Shown here in pieces: positions 1 through 8,412 of a stretch of 40,066 nucleotides of DNA. Source of the stretch: an uncultured Ruminiclostridium sp. (lineage in GTDB: Bacteria > Bacillota > Clostridia > Oscillospirales > Ruminococcaceae); NCBI GenBank assembly GCA_947629925.1, contig CANRFO010000022.1:1-40066 (forward strand). The letters run 5' to 3'. Position 1 is the first letter of the stretch, and each line of letters begins with the position of its first letter. The translations under genes were made by a program, and so were the position numbers. The notes beneath the pieces are model-generated. The model had not been told where the DNA came from and made no database searches. It saw nothing but the letters and a program-made list of their open reading frames with translations.

Positions 1-17
1 TTTTTCTTTCTCAACTT

Positions 18-269
18 TCAGTCAGCTTTTTTATTTACTGCCTTTTGGCTTTTTTGTTGAGTTTTGCTCTTATCTATCAAATTCCTTTTATCGTCCCTGA
101 AGAATTTAAAGTAGATAAAAAACTGAAACGCCGCCAGCACCGCTATCATAAGCATAGCGATCACCGTTCCGACGTTCCACATATTTTTAAAAGAAAAATA
201 AACCGCCAGATAAATTCCCACGAGAACAAGGACTATCCCCGACACCAGCGGCGAGCTTCCCCTTCTCAT
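18..269 (-). CDS. Small two-helix membrane protein, unknown function
   Basis: An 83-residue protein I do not recognise as a named family. Two hydrophobic segments (about residues 8-26 and 32-52) are followed by a very basic, Lys/Gln-rich tail, as expected for a small membrane protein with a cytoplasmic positive tail. I chose the ATG at 267-269 because it overlaps the folD stop codon (ATGA), which suggests translational coupling. The longer upstream reading frame runs inside folD and is rejected. It is the last gene seen in the ymfF-to-folD gene string. No terminator is visible in the 17 bases left of its stop, so the transcript may continue beyond the window. Confidence 0.7.
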   Translation of the reverse strand: MRRGSSPLVSGIVLVLVGIYLAVYFSFKNMWNVGTVIAMLMIAVLAAFQFFIYFKFFRDDKRNLIDKSKTQQKSQKAVNKKAD

Positions 270-1102
270 CAGCTCTGGAGCTTTTTCGCTCTCAGCGTGT
301 TTTCCATAAGCATAGCGATAGTCATAGGACCTACCCCGCCGGGAACAGGCGTGATATAGCTGCATTTTGGAGCAACGCTGTCAAAATCCACGTCCCCGCA
401 CAGCTTGCCCTCGGCGTTTCTGTTCATTCCCACGTCGATAACTATTGCGCCGTCCTTCACCATATCTGCGGTGACAAATCCCGCCTTGCCCACGGCTGAA
501 ACCAGAATGTCCGCTCTACTGCAAACCTCTGCGAGATTTTTCGTCCTGCTGTGACAGATAGTCACCGTTCCGTTTTCGTGGAGCAAAAGCATAGCCATCG
601 GCTTACCCACGATATTGGAACGCCCTATAACAACGCATTCCTTGCTGCTTATTTCCGTTCCCGTGGAATGTATAAGCTCCATAACTCCCGCAGGAGTGCA
701 GGGAAGAAAAGAGTATTCGCCTATCATTATCTTACCCACGTTAACGGCATGGAAAGCGTCCACGTCCTTCATCGGGCTTATCCTCTCGATTATCTTCTGC
801 TCATTTATCTGCTTGGGCAAGGGCAATTGCACCAAAATTCCGTTTACATTACTATCTCCGTTCAGCGTGTCAACAAGCTCTAAAAGCTGTTCTTCGGTAG
901 TTTCCTCAGGCAGTGCGTATTCGTAAGAGGTAATACCGCAGAACTCGCAGGCTTTTTTCTTGTTATTCACATAAACTCTGCTTGCAGGGTCGTTCCCCAC
1001 AATAACAACAGCCAGCCCTATCTTAAGACCGTCCCTCGCTATCTCGTCCTTAACTCTTTCCTTGACCGCCAGTGATACCGCTTTTCCGTCAATTATCTGC
1101 AT
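269..1102 (-). CDS. folD: Bifunctional methylenetetrahydrofolate dehydrogenase/cyclohydrolase FolD
   Basis: This 277-residue cytosolic enzyme of one-carbon metabolism interconverts 5,10-methylene-THF, 5,10-methenyl-THF and 10-formyl-THF. Diagnostic motifs are visible: the YVNNKKKAC active-site lysine segment near residue 50, VQLPLP near 95, the GRSNIVGKP nucleotide-binding segment, and [10 protein letters not shown] near the C terminus. Length is normal for the family. The start is set at 1102 rather than the ATG six codons upstream, because AAAAGGAG (1110-1117) lies 7 bases before the inner ATG and would lie inside the longer reading frame. Its stop overlaps the start of the next small membrane protein. 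Confidence 0.97.
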   Translation of the reverse strand: MQIIDGKAVSLAVKERVKDEIARDGLKIGLAVVIVGNDPASRVYVNNKKKACEFCGITSYEYALPEETTEEQLLELVDTLNGDSNVNGILVQLPLPKQINEQKIIERISPMKDVDAFHAVNVGKIMIGEYSFLPCTPAGVMELIHSTGTEISSKECVVIGRSNIVGKPMAMLLLHENGTVTICHSRTKNLAEVCSRADILVSAVGKAGFVTADMVKDGAIVIDVGMNRNAEGKLCGDVDFDSVAPKCSYITPVPGGVGPMTIAMLMENTLRAKKLQS

Positions 1103-1134
1103 GGCTTTGCTCCTTTTCATATTTTAGATTTATC

Positions 1135-1311
1135 TCACTTTCCGTCCGAATTTCTCTGACGCTGTCCCTCTTCGATTATCTCAAAATATTCCTCTATTTT
1201 CTTCTGCGCCTCTTCCTCCGTCAGCCCATATTCCGCCATTACAAGGTGCCTGACCGTTTCGATCGCGCAGTCCTGCGAAAATTTTTCGTGTATAAGATCC
1301 AGAGCGTCCAT
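1135..1311 (-). CDS. 58-residue hypothetical protein
   Basis: A small acidic, helical protein of unknown function (contains LTEEEAQKKIEEYFEIIEEG). No family is recognised. It lies between the cupin gene and folD in the same direction with short gaps. The ATG at 1311 is preferred over the ATG two codons upstream because AAGGA is 8 bases before 1311 but only 2 bases before 1317. Expression is likely, given the ribosome binding site and operon position. Function cannot be inferred. Confidence 0.65.
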   Translation of the reverse strand: MDALDLIHEKFSQDCAIETVRHLVMAEYGLTEEEAQKKIEEYFEIIEEGQRQRNSDGK

Positions 1312-1351
1312 AATCATTTCCTTGTTATCTTAATTTTTAATGAACGAAAGT

Positions 1352-1717
1352 TTATCTCCTGTTTTCATAAGCATAACCGAAATTTATAGGCGGAGCCGTC
1401 ACAGAAACATAAACGAATTCCTCATTTCCGTCATTCAGCAGTCCGTGAACATCATTATCTGCAAACCTCACCACGTCTCCCGCCTTAAATTCCTTTTCCT
1501 CATCATTATCAAGCAGCAGCTTTCCCGTTCCCCTTACAGCGTACCAGATCTGCTCCGAGGAGTTATGCCTGTGCCACGGCTGACAGGCTCCCGTTTCAGG
1601 ATGCACCTCCGTTATCGTGACCCGCTCACTTGACGAATTTTCAGGGTTAATAAGCTGCCTTGAAACAACACCCGCATTATACAATTCCGTTATTGTGTCC
1701 TTACCTATAAACTCCAT
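1352..1717 (-). CDS. Small single-domain cupin protein
   Basis: A 121-residue cupin. Cupin motif 1 gives the metal ligands H49, H51 and E55 in WHRHNSSEQ. Motif 2 supplies H91 in ADNDVHGLLN. The four-ligand set is complete, so a bound divalent metal is expected from family knowledge. The substrate is unknown, since single-domain cupins of this size include sugar-binding, isomerase and small dioxygenase proteins. It sits between lgt (15 bases away) and a 58-residue gene in the same operon-like string. A GAGG ribosome binding site lies close to the ATG. Confidence 0.88.
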   Translation of the reverse strand: MEFIGKDTITELYNAGVVSRQLINPENSSSERVTITEVHPETGACQPWHRHNSSEQIWYAVRGTGKLLLDNDEEKEFKAGDVVRFADNDVHGLLNDGNEEFVYVSVTAPPINFGYAYENRR

Positions 1718-1732
1718 TTTACCTCGCTTCCG

Positions 1733-2806
1733 TCATTCCTTCCCGTCTTTATCCTCTTCCTCATCGTCCCCCAGAATACTGGGTGCCAAGGGAACAGTCT
1801 TTTCCGTGCCGTTTTTCTCCGCATTCTTCAGCGCTTTTTTTGCTTTTTCGGTCTCTTTTTCAAGCAGCATTTTCCGCTCATATTCCGCAAATCTTTCCTT
1901 GCTTATCTCAGTATCGGCATAAAGCGCCTTTCCGTTTTTCTTCGCCCATATCCTGAAATAAATTATCATTATCAGCGCCAGAACAGCCGAAGCGATAGCC
2001 ACCACCTGTGAGACTCTCAGCGAGCCTGCGTAAAGGCTGTCAGTGCGCAGTCCCTCTATCCATGCTCTGCCCGTTCCGTACCACAGGACGTAGTACAAAA
2101 ACACTTCTCCGTCAAATCTTTTTATCCTTCTTCCGATAAAGTGTATCAGCAAAAACCCTGTTATGCACCACAAGCTCTCATATAAAAAGCAAGGGTGTAC
2201 CAGCACAGGCACGTTTGTGGAGTTTTGCTTTTCCGCCTCGATAACGATAGGGTCAAGAGCTATCTTGGTTCCCGTCATTCCCCATGGCAGATCTCCCGCC
2301 GTAGGCGCGCCGAAGCATTCCTGATTGATGAAGTTTCCCCAGCGACCTATCGCCTGTCCTATAAGGAAAGAAGGTCCTGCCACGTCAGCCATCGGCAGAA
2401 ACGGCATTTTCTTTATTCTGCATACGATAAGCGCAGTGATTATGCCGAAGATGACCCCGCCGTATATGGCGAGCCCCCCGTCATGGATACGGGTGAATGC
2501 CGTGATTATATCGTACTTGTCCTCTGCGTCGGGATTCATAAGGTTATAGAAAACGCAGAAATAAAGCCTTGCTCCGATAAATCCCACGATAACGGAGATA
2601 AACGCCGTGTCGAAAAGATTATCGGGAATAAGACCGACTTTTTTTGCGGTCTTCATCGCATAGGTAAACGCCAGAACGACGCCTACCGCAATAATTATCC
2701 CGTACCAGTAAATATCTGTTCCGAACAGAGTAAACGCTACTCTGTTCAGTTCAATGTCCCCCGAAAAAAGATTGGGGAATTCCACCGACTCCTTTAAAAG
2801 CTGCAT
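1733..2806 (-). CDS. lgt: Prolipoprotein diacylglyceryl transferase Lgt
   Basis: This integral membrane enzyme moves diacylglycerol from phosphatidylglycerol to the lipobox cysteine of preprolipoproteins, the first step of lipoprotein maturation. The family signature IGQAIGRWGNFINQE is at residues 149-163, and about seven hydrophobic segments span residues 25-290. At 357 residues it is longer than typical Lgt. The extra length is a highly charged Lys/Glu-rich cytoplasmic tail (about 300-357) of unknown role. AAAGGA lies 8 bases before the ATG. It is 33 bases downstream of ymfH. A plausible client in the window is the lipoprotein at 9728. Confidence 0.97.
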   Translation of the reverse strand: MQLLKESVEFPNLFSGDIELNRVAFTLFGTDIYWYGIIIAVGVVLAFTYAMKTAKKVGLIPDNLFDTAFISVIVGFIGARLYFCVFYNLMNPDAEDKYDIITAFTRIHDGGLAIYGGVIFGIITALIVCRIKKMPFLPMADVAGPSFLIGQAIGRWGNFINQECFGAPTAGDLPWGMTGTKIALDPIVIEAEKQNSTNVPVLVHPCFLYESLWCITGFLLIHFIGRRIKRFDGEVFLYYVLWYGTGRAWIEGLRTDSLYAGSLRVSQVVAIASAVLALIMIIYFRIWAKKNGKALYADTEISKERFAEYERKMLLEKETEKAKKALKNAEKNGTEKTVPLAPSILGDDEEEDKDGKE

Positions 2807-2839
2807 AAAGTTTTTCCTTTCTTTTTAGGAAATTGTGAA

Positions 2840-4111
2840 TCAAACAGGCTCAACTATGGATATGCAGGAATTGTCTATATCCAGCTTATCCAGCGCCTCA
2901 ATGATGTCGTCGTAGGTGACTTCCGCCGCAAGCTTTATATATTCAAACGCGGAGATACCCGCCATTTCAGCGCTCAGCACGGAAGTAGCCACATTCTCAA
3001 CGCTTCCCAGCGAAGCCAGCAGCTCGCCGTAGGTGCGCTTCTTGATATTTTCAAATTCCTGTCTGTCAGGCTTTGCGGTCCTCAACCTTTTAAGCTCGCT
3101 GTTCACCCTGTCCATAACTATCTGCGGCTCTTTGGACTCTCCGTCGATAACTCCCACGAAGAACCCTCTTCCGTTGAACACGCCTACGTTGAACGTCTCG
3201 TTTATCAGCCCCTGCTCATACATTTCCGTATAGAACGCCGAGGTGCGTCCCAGACAAGTCTCAAACAGGTTGTTGTACACGATATAAGCCTTTGCCGCCT
3301 CTTTTTCCGTCATTTTCGGGAATTTATACATAATGTTGAACAAAGGCTGAGCGCAGGATAATTTCACCGTTACCGACTTTTCCTTTACTTCGTAAGGCTC
3401 GTCGGGGATTATCTTTTCCAGCTTATGATCTGCTGATTTTTTCAGCAGCCTGTCGCATATCTCAAGGGCCTTGTCCACGTCGAAATTTCCCGCGATGGAC
3501 AAAACCATGTTGTTCAGATTGTAGAACGTGTTGTAGCAGCGGTAAAGCAGCTCCTTGTTTATTTTGGCGATACTTTCCACCGTTCCTGCGATGTCTATCC
3601 TTACGGGATTATTGTGATAAACCGCCTGAAGCCCGTTAAAGAACACTCTCCAGCCGGGGTCGTCCTGATACATTTTTATTTCCTGCCCGATAATGCCCTG
3701 TTCCTTCTGCACCGTTTCATCAGTGAAATAAGGCTCCTGCACGAAATTCAGCAGTATCTCCAGATTTTCCTCGAACTTCTGTGAGCAGGAAAACAGGTAA
3801 GCGGTCTTGTCAAAGCTGGTGAAAGCGTTTGCATTTGCACCTGTCTTTGCGTAAAGCTCAAAAGCGTCGCACTCGTCGTTTTCAAACAGCTTGTGTTCAA
3901 GGTAATGTGCAATACCTTCGGGAACTACCACAAAATCTTCATCCTCGTCGGTCTTGAAGGTAGTGTCCACCGAGCCGTAATTCGTCCCGAACAAAGCGTA
4001 AGCGCTGCTGTAATTTTCCATAGGATAAAGGCAGATAGTGCAGCCGCTGGGGTGCTTTATCCTGATATATTTCTCACCTATCTTCTGATTTTCTATTATC
4101 TCTCTGTTCAT
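2840..4111 (-). CDS. ymfH: M16 family zinc metallopeptidase, YmfH-like (EF-P modification associated)
   Basis: A 423-residue M16 (insulinase/pitrilysin-type) protein. The inverted zinc motif is intact as HYLEH (H69, E72, H73), so this is the catalytic member of the pair. In Bacillus subtilis the YmfF/YmfH pair is linked genetically to 5-aminopentanol modification of elongation factor P. The same role here is inferred from the pairing. The ATG at 4111 overlaps the ymfF stop (ATGA) and has AGGAGG 7 bases upstream. The GTG one codon earlier would leave only 4 bases and is less likely. Confidence 0.92.
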   Translation of the reverse strand: MNREIIENQKIGEKYIRIKHPSGCTICLYPMENYSSAYALFGTNYGSVDTTFKTDEDEDFVVVPEGIAHYLEHKLFENDECDAFELYAKTGANANAFTSFDKTAYLFSCSQKFEENLEILLNFVQEPYFTDETVQKEQGIIGQEIKMYQDDPGWRVFFNGLQAVYHNNPVRIDIAGTVESIAKINKELLYRCYNTFYNLNNMVLSIAGNFDVDKALEICDRLLKKSADHKLEKIIPDEPYEVKEKSVTVKLSCAQPLFNIMYKFPKMTEKEAAKAYIVYNNLFETCLGRTSAFYTEMYEQGLINETFNVGVFNGRGFFVGVIDGESKEPQIVMDRVNSELKRLRTAKPDRQEFENIKKRTYGELLASLGSVENVATSVLSAEMAGISAFEYIKLAAEVTYDDIIEALDKLDIDNSCISIVEPV

Positions 4112-5379
4112 CACTTTTCCTCCTCTGAAGTCAGAATATACACGGTATCCGGCTTTACTGACCTTGCCGCATCGATTATCTGCTCTCTTGTAACCTTGTC
4201 GTCGTCAACGACCGCCTCTTCAGGCGTTTTTATATCGTCGTTGTAAATTCCCGTGAAATACCACGCCTCCAACGACGAAAGACTGTCGTTAAAGGTTTTC
4301 AGATGATTTCTGCGGTACATTCTCGCGTATTCGATGTCCTCGTCGGAGAAATCTCCGTTTTTCATCGCCTCAAGCTGAGCCAGTATCTCATTCTTCGCTT
4401 TTTCGATGTTTTCGTTCTCAACGCCGATGGTAACCGCCATTGAGCCTTTTATCCTGTTTATGGACGACCAGCAGTAATAGCACAGCGAAAGCTTTTCTCT
4501 CACGTTCAGGAACAGCTTCGAGGAGGTAGTCCCGCCGTAGATGGCGCTCATCATCTGCAAAGCGGGAATATTTTTGCAGTCCGTCTTGAAGCCCAAAACC
4601 ATCTTGCTCTGCGTCACAGCGAGCTTTTCGGTCACTTCCGCCACAGTGTCTTTCAGCGGGCTTGCCTTGGAGCCGCAGGCAAATATCTCTTTCCTGTCAA
4701 GGCTCATAAACGCCTCTGTCAGTTTTTTGCGGGAGCCTTCAAAATCGCTGCACCCCACGCAGATTATCTCCGTCCTGCAATTGTTCAGCATTCTCTTGTA
4801 CGCGTTGTATGCGCTTTCGGGAGTGATCCTCCTTGCCTGTTCAATGCTGCCCAGCGGTCTTATAGCCGCAGGTTCGCCTTCGTACATTATCTCCGCTGCT
4901 TTTTGCGAAGCATAGGTCCGCTTGTCGTTAAGCTCCGCCTCAATGTCGTCGATAAGCGACTGCTTTTCCAAAGAAACCGTCTTTTCAGGGAACACGCCGT
5001 TTTCCAGCAGCGGGTCGAACAGACAGCTTATCAGTATATCGGTTGCTTCCTCGTTCACTTTTTCATTTTCAAGCGCGTATTTGTTGTCTATGCAGGACAC
5101 GGTTATCCCTATGCTCTGAGCGTCCCCGCATTTTGAAACGTTCGCGTCTATCCTTGCCGCGTAAAGCGCGGACAGCTTGTTGTTCAATGCGGCAAAGGTG
5201 GGATACTTGCGGCAGGATTTAGTGAGTATGCGCGACACCACCGCATTTTCGGGAGCCGCCTCCTCTGAAACGGGAGCGAGAAACCTTACCGAGATAAGGT
5301 TGAGTTTAAAACGCGGGTCGGTTATACGGCTGAAGTAGATGTTTTTTCCTATTTCATGCCGCTGAAAATTGTTAGCCAT
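4111..5379 (-). CDS. ymfF: M16-like protein without zinc motif, YmfF-like (EF-P modification associated)
   Basis: A 422-residue M16 homologue that lacks the HxxEH zinc motif at the expected N-terminal position. It is therefore probably the non-catalytic partner of the YmfH-like protein encoded directly downstream, as in other M16 heterodimers. The start at 5379 (MANNFQRHEIG) is chosen because GAAAGGAAT stands about 8 bases upstream; the longer open frame to 5418 would place that site within the gene. A promoter (5434-5462) lies just upstream, so this gene probably starts the operon running to folD. Confidence 0.9.
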   Translation of the reverse strand: MANNFQRHEIGKNIYFSRITDPRFKLNLISVRFLAPVSEEAAPENAVVSRILTKSCRKYPTFAALNNKLSALYAARIDANVSKCGDAQSIGITVSCIDNKYALENEKVNEEATDILISCLFDPLLENGVFPEKTVSLEKQSLIDDIEAELNDKRTYASQKAAEIMYEGEPAAIRPLGSIEQARRITPESAYNAYKRMLNNCRTEIICVGCSDFEGSRKKLTEAFMSLDRKEIFACGSKASPLKDTVAEVTEKLAVTQSKMVLGFKTDCKNIPALQMMSAIYGGTTSSKLFLNVREKLSLCYYCWSSINRIKGSMAVTIGVENENIEKAKNEILAQLEAMKNGDFSDEDIEYARMYRRNHLKTFNDSLSSLEAWYFTGIYNDDIKTPEEAVVDDDKVTREQIIDAARSVKPDTVYILTSEEEK

Positions 5380-5433
5380 GGCTTTATTCCTTTCATTGAG
5401 CAAAATATTACTATTCAAAACAACACTTTAATT

Positions 5434-5462
5434 AGTATAACACATATTCCCTTAAATTTCCA
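5434..5462 (-). promoter_or_regulatory. Sigma-A promoter for ymfF operon
   Basis: On the minus strand, TGGAAA (4/6 match to the -35 consensus) is followed by 17 bases and TATACT. This places a start about 55 bases before the ymfF ATG. It lies downstream of the terminator at 5486-5513, so it would be needed to express ymfF. Confidence 0.6.
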
Positions 5463-5485
5463 TAGCTTTCACAAAAAAAGCACAT

Positions 5486-5513
5486 AAAAAAACGGAACCT
5501 CAGCAGAGGTTCC
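5486..5513 (-). terminator. Rho-independent terminator ending the candidate sRNA
   Basis: A perfect 8-bp stem (GGAACCTC/GAGGTTCC) with a 4-base loop is followed on the minus strand by a G and seven T residues. It ends the transcript started from the promoter at 5607-5635 and lies 107 bases before the ymfF start. Confidence 0.85.
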
Positions 5514-5600
5514 CAACAGAGAAAATGAAATGTGTAGAACAAAAGAAAGGAGACAACTAAAAAATAAGTAAATCAAATACTAAAATATGTGATTTAACTT
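5486..5600 (-). ncRNA. Candidate independent small RNA, about 115 nt
   Basis: A non-coding transcription unit on the minus strand. It has a perfect-consensus sigma-A promoter at 5607-5635 and a strong intrinsic terminator at 5486-5513, and another terminator (5745-5778) shuts off read-through from the XRE gene upstream. The predicted RNA has an AU-rich, unstructured 5' half, a pyrimidine-rich stretch containing GUCUCCUUUC (complement of 5545-5554), and the terminator hairpin. It contains no ATG, so it is unlikely to encode a leader peptide. The UCUCCUUUC segment could pair with GAAAGGAG-type ribosome binding sites, as C/U-rich seed regions do in known Firmicutes sRNAs. It does not look like 6S, SRP RNA or a T-box leader. 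The family is unknown to me. Confidence 0.65.
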
Positions 5601-5606
5601 GTTTAC

Positions 5607-5635
5607 ATTATAATCCCATTTGGCATTTTTGTCAA
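5607..5635 (-). promoter_or_regulatory. Perfect-consensus sigma-A promoter of candidate sRNA
   Basis: The minus strand reads TTGACA (5630-5635), a 17-base spacer, then TATAAT (5607-5612). All twelve bases match the vegetative consensus at ideal spacing. The nearest minus-strand start codon is about 230 bases downstream, beyond a terminator, which argues for a non-coding product. Confidence 0.88.
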
Positions 5636-5744
5636 TAACTTTTTGAAAATTTAATAAAAACTGTGCATTTTCACAAATAAGAACTTTTCAAATTGGCAAA
5701 GTACACATAAGTATCAAACGAAATGCTTGCTTTTTATGCAATTT

Positions 5745-5778
5745 AACAACAAAACCGCCTGCAAATACAGCAGGCGGT
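5745..5778 (-). terminator. Terminator of the small XRE gene
   Basis: A perfect 9-bp stem (ACCGCCTGC/GCAGGCGGT) with a 7-base loop is followed on the minus strand by TTTTGTTGTT. It begins 62 bases after the stop of the XRE gene at 5841 and separates that gene from the sRNA promoter. Confidence 0.8.
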
Positions 5779-5840
5779 CAAGTTATACAGCTTTATTTTT
5801 CATGCGAACAGAAATTGAAGGACAATTGAAAATATCTTTT

Positions 5841-6242
5841 TCAGTTGAACTTCATATTCTCCAGCTCCGTGTTGAATTCTTTTGTTACCTCAAGTATCGT
5901 CTTATCTCCGCTTTCGGTTATCCTGAAGTCCTTCAGAACAGGGAATTTCTCCCCTTTGAATTTCAGCACCATTTCTTCAGCCTCTTGTTTTGACGCAAGT
6001 TCAAATGTTTCGGTGGTCTTTATCAGCTTTGCCATAGTATCGTTCCTTTCCAAGCCCAGCAAATGGTCTGCGGTCACTTTGAAATAAACGGCGAGCTGCG
6101 GCAGCATAGACAGATCGGGTGCATTAACGTTGTTTTCCCAGCGTGACACCGTCTGAACGGATACGCTCAGCGCCTGAGCAAGCTGTTCCTGCGTTACGCC
6201 TCTTTCCTGTCTTAACTCCCTGATTGCTCTTCCGATATCCAT
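5841..6242 (-). CDS. Small XRE-family HTH transcriptional regulator
   Basis: A 133-residue regulator. Residues 1-62 form a Cro/C1-type helix-turn-helix (RELRQERGVTQEQLAQALSV followed by SVQTVSRWE), then a short linker and a C-terminal region of about 65 residues with no recognised domain. The start at 6242 is supported by AGGAGG 6 bases upstream; the longer frame to 6326 has no such site. The gene has its own promoter-like sequence (6270-6298) and terminator (5745-5778), so it is probably monocistronic. Targets are unknown. Confidence 0.88.
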   Translation of the reverse strand: MDIGRAIRELRQERGVTQEQLAQALSVSVQTVSRWENNVNAPDLSMLPQLAVYFKVTADHLLGLERNDTMAKLIKTTETFELASKQEAEEMVLKFKGEKFPVLKDFRITESGDKTILEVTKEFNTELENMKFN

Positions 6243-6269
6243 AAGCGACCTCCTGAGCCTTATGTTATT

Positions 6270-6298
6270 ATTATAGCAAAGCTCCCCGCTCAGCACAA
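6270..6298 (-). promoter_or_regulatory. Probable promoter of the small XRE gene
   Basis: The minus strand has TTGTGC, 17 bases, then a perfect TATAAT (6270-6275), 27 bases before the start codon. The -35 matches only 3/6, so regulation or an activator is possible. Confidence 0.5.
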
Positions 6299-6360
6299 TC
6301 ACACAGAACGATAACCGACTTAACATTTATGCGAATATAGTTATGAGCGGGAACCCAACC

Positions 6361-7455
6361 TCACACATTAAAACAGAACAGCACCACATCTCCGTCCTTC
6401 ATAACGTAATCCTTGCCCTCAAGCCTTACAAGCCCCTTTTCCTTTGCGCCTGCCATTCCGCCGCAGGCAACAAGATCGTCATAAGCCACGACCACCGCTC
6501 TGATAAAGCCCTTTTCAAAGTCAGTGTGTATCTTACCCGCCGCCTGAGGAGCCTTCGTGCCTTTTGTTATCGTCCACGCTCTCACCTCCTGCTGACCTGC
6601 CGTCAGGAAAGAGATGAGCCCCAGCAGGGAATAGCCCTGGCTGATTATGCGGTTCAGCCCGCTTTCCTCCAGCCCCAGGTCGGCAAGGAACATCTCCTTG
6701 TCCTCCTTGTCCATATCCGCAATCTCCGCCTCTATCTGAGCGCAGATAGGCAGAACCATGCTGTTTTCCGCCTCTGCTATCTCCACGATAGCCTTATACT
6801 GCTCGTTGTTGTTTATATCTCCTCTGAAATCCGCCTCGCTTAAATTTGCGGCGTAAATGACAGGCTTGTTTGACAGCAGGGGAGTTGACTTTATCATTTC
6901 CCGTTCTTCCTCGGTGAAATCAAAGGAGCGTGCGGTATTGCCCTCCTCCATATGAGCGATGAGCCTTTCGAGAAAATCGATTTCCTTCTGCATGCCCTTG
7001 TCGCCCTTGAGCAGCTTTTTGTCCTTGTCCAGCCTTCTTGCCAGAATTTCAAGGTCGCTGAAGATAAGCTCCAGATTTATCGTTTCAATATCTCTCTTTG
7101 CTCCGATAGAGCCGTCAACGTGAATGATATTGTCGTCCTCAAAGCAGCGCACAACGTGAACTACGGCGTCCACCTCTCTTATGTCCGCGAGGAATTTGTT
7201 TCCCAGTCCCTCGCCCTTTGACGCGCCCTTTACAAGTCCCGCTATATCCACAAATTCAAGGGTCGCGGGAGTAAACTTTTCGGGATTATACATTTCCGCC
7301 AGCTTATCCAGTCTTTTGTCGGGAACGCTGACAATGCCCACGTTCGGCTCGATAGTGCAGAAGGGATAGTTTGCGGATTCCGCCCCTGCGTTCGTGAGGG
7401 CGTTGAAAAGCGTGCTTTTTCCCACATTGGGAAGACCTACCATACCTAATTTCAT
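6361..7455 (-). CDS. ychF: Ribosome-associated Obg-family ATPase YchF
   Basis: A full-length (364-residue) YchF/OLA1 P-loop protein that binds ribosomes and hydrolyses nucleotide, and is linked to stress and translation control. Visible features are the G1 loop GLPNVGKST at the N terminus, switch region [20 protein letters not shown], a helical insert in the middle, and the C-terminal TGS domain ([22 protein letters not shown]). The start codon at 7455 has AAAGG about 9 bases upstream. It is transcribed divergently from zapA, and promoter-like sequences for both lie in the shared 186-base gap. Confidence 0.97.
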   Translation of the reverse strand: MKLGMVGLPNVGKSTLFNALTNAGAESANYPFCTIEPNVGIVSVPDKRLDKLAEMYNPEKFTPATLEFVDIAGLVKGASKGEGLGNKFLADIREVDAVVHVVRCFEDDNIIHVDGSIGAKRDIETINLELIFSDLEILARRLDKDKKLLKGDKGMQKEIDFLERLIAHMEEGNTARSFDFTEEEREMIKSTPLLSNKPVIYAANLSEADFRGDINNNEQYKAIVEIAEAENSMVLPICAQIEAEIADMDKEDKEMFLADLGLEESGLNRIISQGYSLLGLISFLTAGQQEVRAWTITKGTKAPQAAGKIHTDFEKGFIRAVVVAYDDLVACGGMAGAKEKGLVRLEGKDYVMKDGDVVLFCFNV

Positions 7456-7512
7456 ATCAAAAATACCTTTCTATGTACAGCTTTATTTTATTCGGAAATA
7501 TTTGCATAGGTT

Positions 7513-7541
7513 ATTATAACACTTAAATATAAAAAAAACAA
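7513..7541 (-). promoter_or_regulatory. Probable ychF promoter, extended -10
   Basis: The minus strand reads TTGTTT, 17 bases, then TATAAT (7513-7518) with a TG dinucleotide one base upstream (extended -10). It is about 58 bases before the ychF start. Confidence 0.55.
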
Positions 7542-7562
7542 GGACATTTTTTTCAAAACCCC

Positions 7563-7591
7563 TTTAAAAGTTTTGAAAAATCGTTTATAAT
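7563..7591 (+). promoter_or_regulatory. Probable zapA promoter
   Basis: TTTAAA (4/6) is followed by 17 bases and TATAAT (7586-7591). Transcription would begin near 7598, so the ATG at 7600 cannot be a normally initiated start. This supports the ATG at 7642 as the start of zapA. Confidence 0.6.
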
Positions 7592-7641
7592 AGAAGTGTA
7601 TGAAAAAATTCAGCCCGTCTGAAACCGAGGAAGGAATACAT

Positions 7642-8412
7642 ATGGAAAAGGTAACAGTAAGGATAGCAGGTCGAGATTACAGCCTGAAGACCGATGAAAG
7701 CGCGGAGAAGATAGTGGAGCTGGCTGACCGTCTTGAAAAGACCATAAGCTATGTTGCAAGAAACACCCGAAGCATGAACGAGGTGGAGATAACCACCATG
7801 GCGTCCATGATACTGATGGGCGAGATAGAAAGCGGAATTCGCGCTGAAAATAACGCCGCCGCTGAAGCAAAGAAAAAGCTGGAGGAAAACTCGGCGCAGC
7901 TTGAAAGCGTAAAAGCCGAGCTTGACGGCACAAAGCGCAGGCTTGAGGAACAGCTTCGTCTTGCCGCCGATAACAGCGATAAAAAAGAAAACGAGCAGCT
8001 TAAAAACGAGATAGCCTCTTTAAAGCAGCAGCTTCAGACTGCCAAAGACGAAAGCGCCGCAGTTTCTGCCGCGAAAAAGGCGGAGAACGAACGCCACGCG
8101 ACTCAGCTCGCCGACTATGAAAAGAAGATAAAAGACCTGAAGGAAGAGCATGAACTTGATGTCATGATACTTAAAGAAGGTTTTGAAAAGACCTCAGCCG
8201 AAAAGGAAAAGGCTTTTGAGGAAAAGATAAAGGACAACGAGAAAATGCGCTCCACTCTTTCCAATTATGAGGCGAGCTTCGACCTTTATGTGAAGAAAAA
8301 GGAAGAAGAGCTTAAACAGGCTCATGAGGAAATTGAAGTGCTTAAAGAAAAAATTTCAAAAACGGAAGAGCAAATAGGCGGCAGCGCAGGAGTTCAGATG
8401 ACCATATGTTAG
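7642..8412 (+). CDS. zapA: Cell division protein ZapA with long coiled-coil extension
   Basis: A 256-residue FtsZ-ring-associated protein. The N-terminal ~85 residues match ZapA (VTVRIAGRDYSLKTDESAEKIVELADRLE, then a helix with TTMASMILMGE). ZapA normally ends at around 85-110 residues. Here residues ~85-250 form an unbroken Glu/Lys-rich coiled coil, a layout seen in clostridial ZapA proteins, where it presumably extends bundling or partner contact. GGAAGGAA before the ATG and the promoter position fix this start. The last codons overlap the start of the U32 gene, so the two are probably co-transcribed. Confidence 0.9.
   Translation: MEKVTVRIAGRDYSLKTDESAEKIVELADRLEKTISYVARNTRSMNEVEITTMASMILMGEIESGIRAENNAAAEAKKKLEENSAQLESVKAELDGTKRRLEEQLRLAADNSDKKENEQLKNEIASLKQQLQTAKDESAAVSAAKKAENERHATQLADYEKKIKDLKEEHELDVMILKEGFEKTSAEKEKAFEEKIKDNEKMRSTLSNYEASFDLYVKKKEEELKQAHEEIEVLKEKISKTEEQIGGSAGVQMTIC

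Noticed and set aside
2195-2797. A 200-codon plus-strand open frame opposite lgt
   Set aside because: It is fully antisense to a clear Lgt gene, has no ribosome binding site and shows no family motif; it is a mirror frame of the real gene.
5486-5600. 6S RNA, SRP RNA or a T-box leader for ymfF
   Set aside because: It is too short for 6S, lacks the SRP tetraloop region and the T-box sequence, and ymfF has its own promoter after the terminator.
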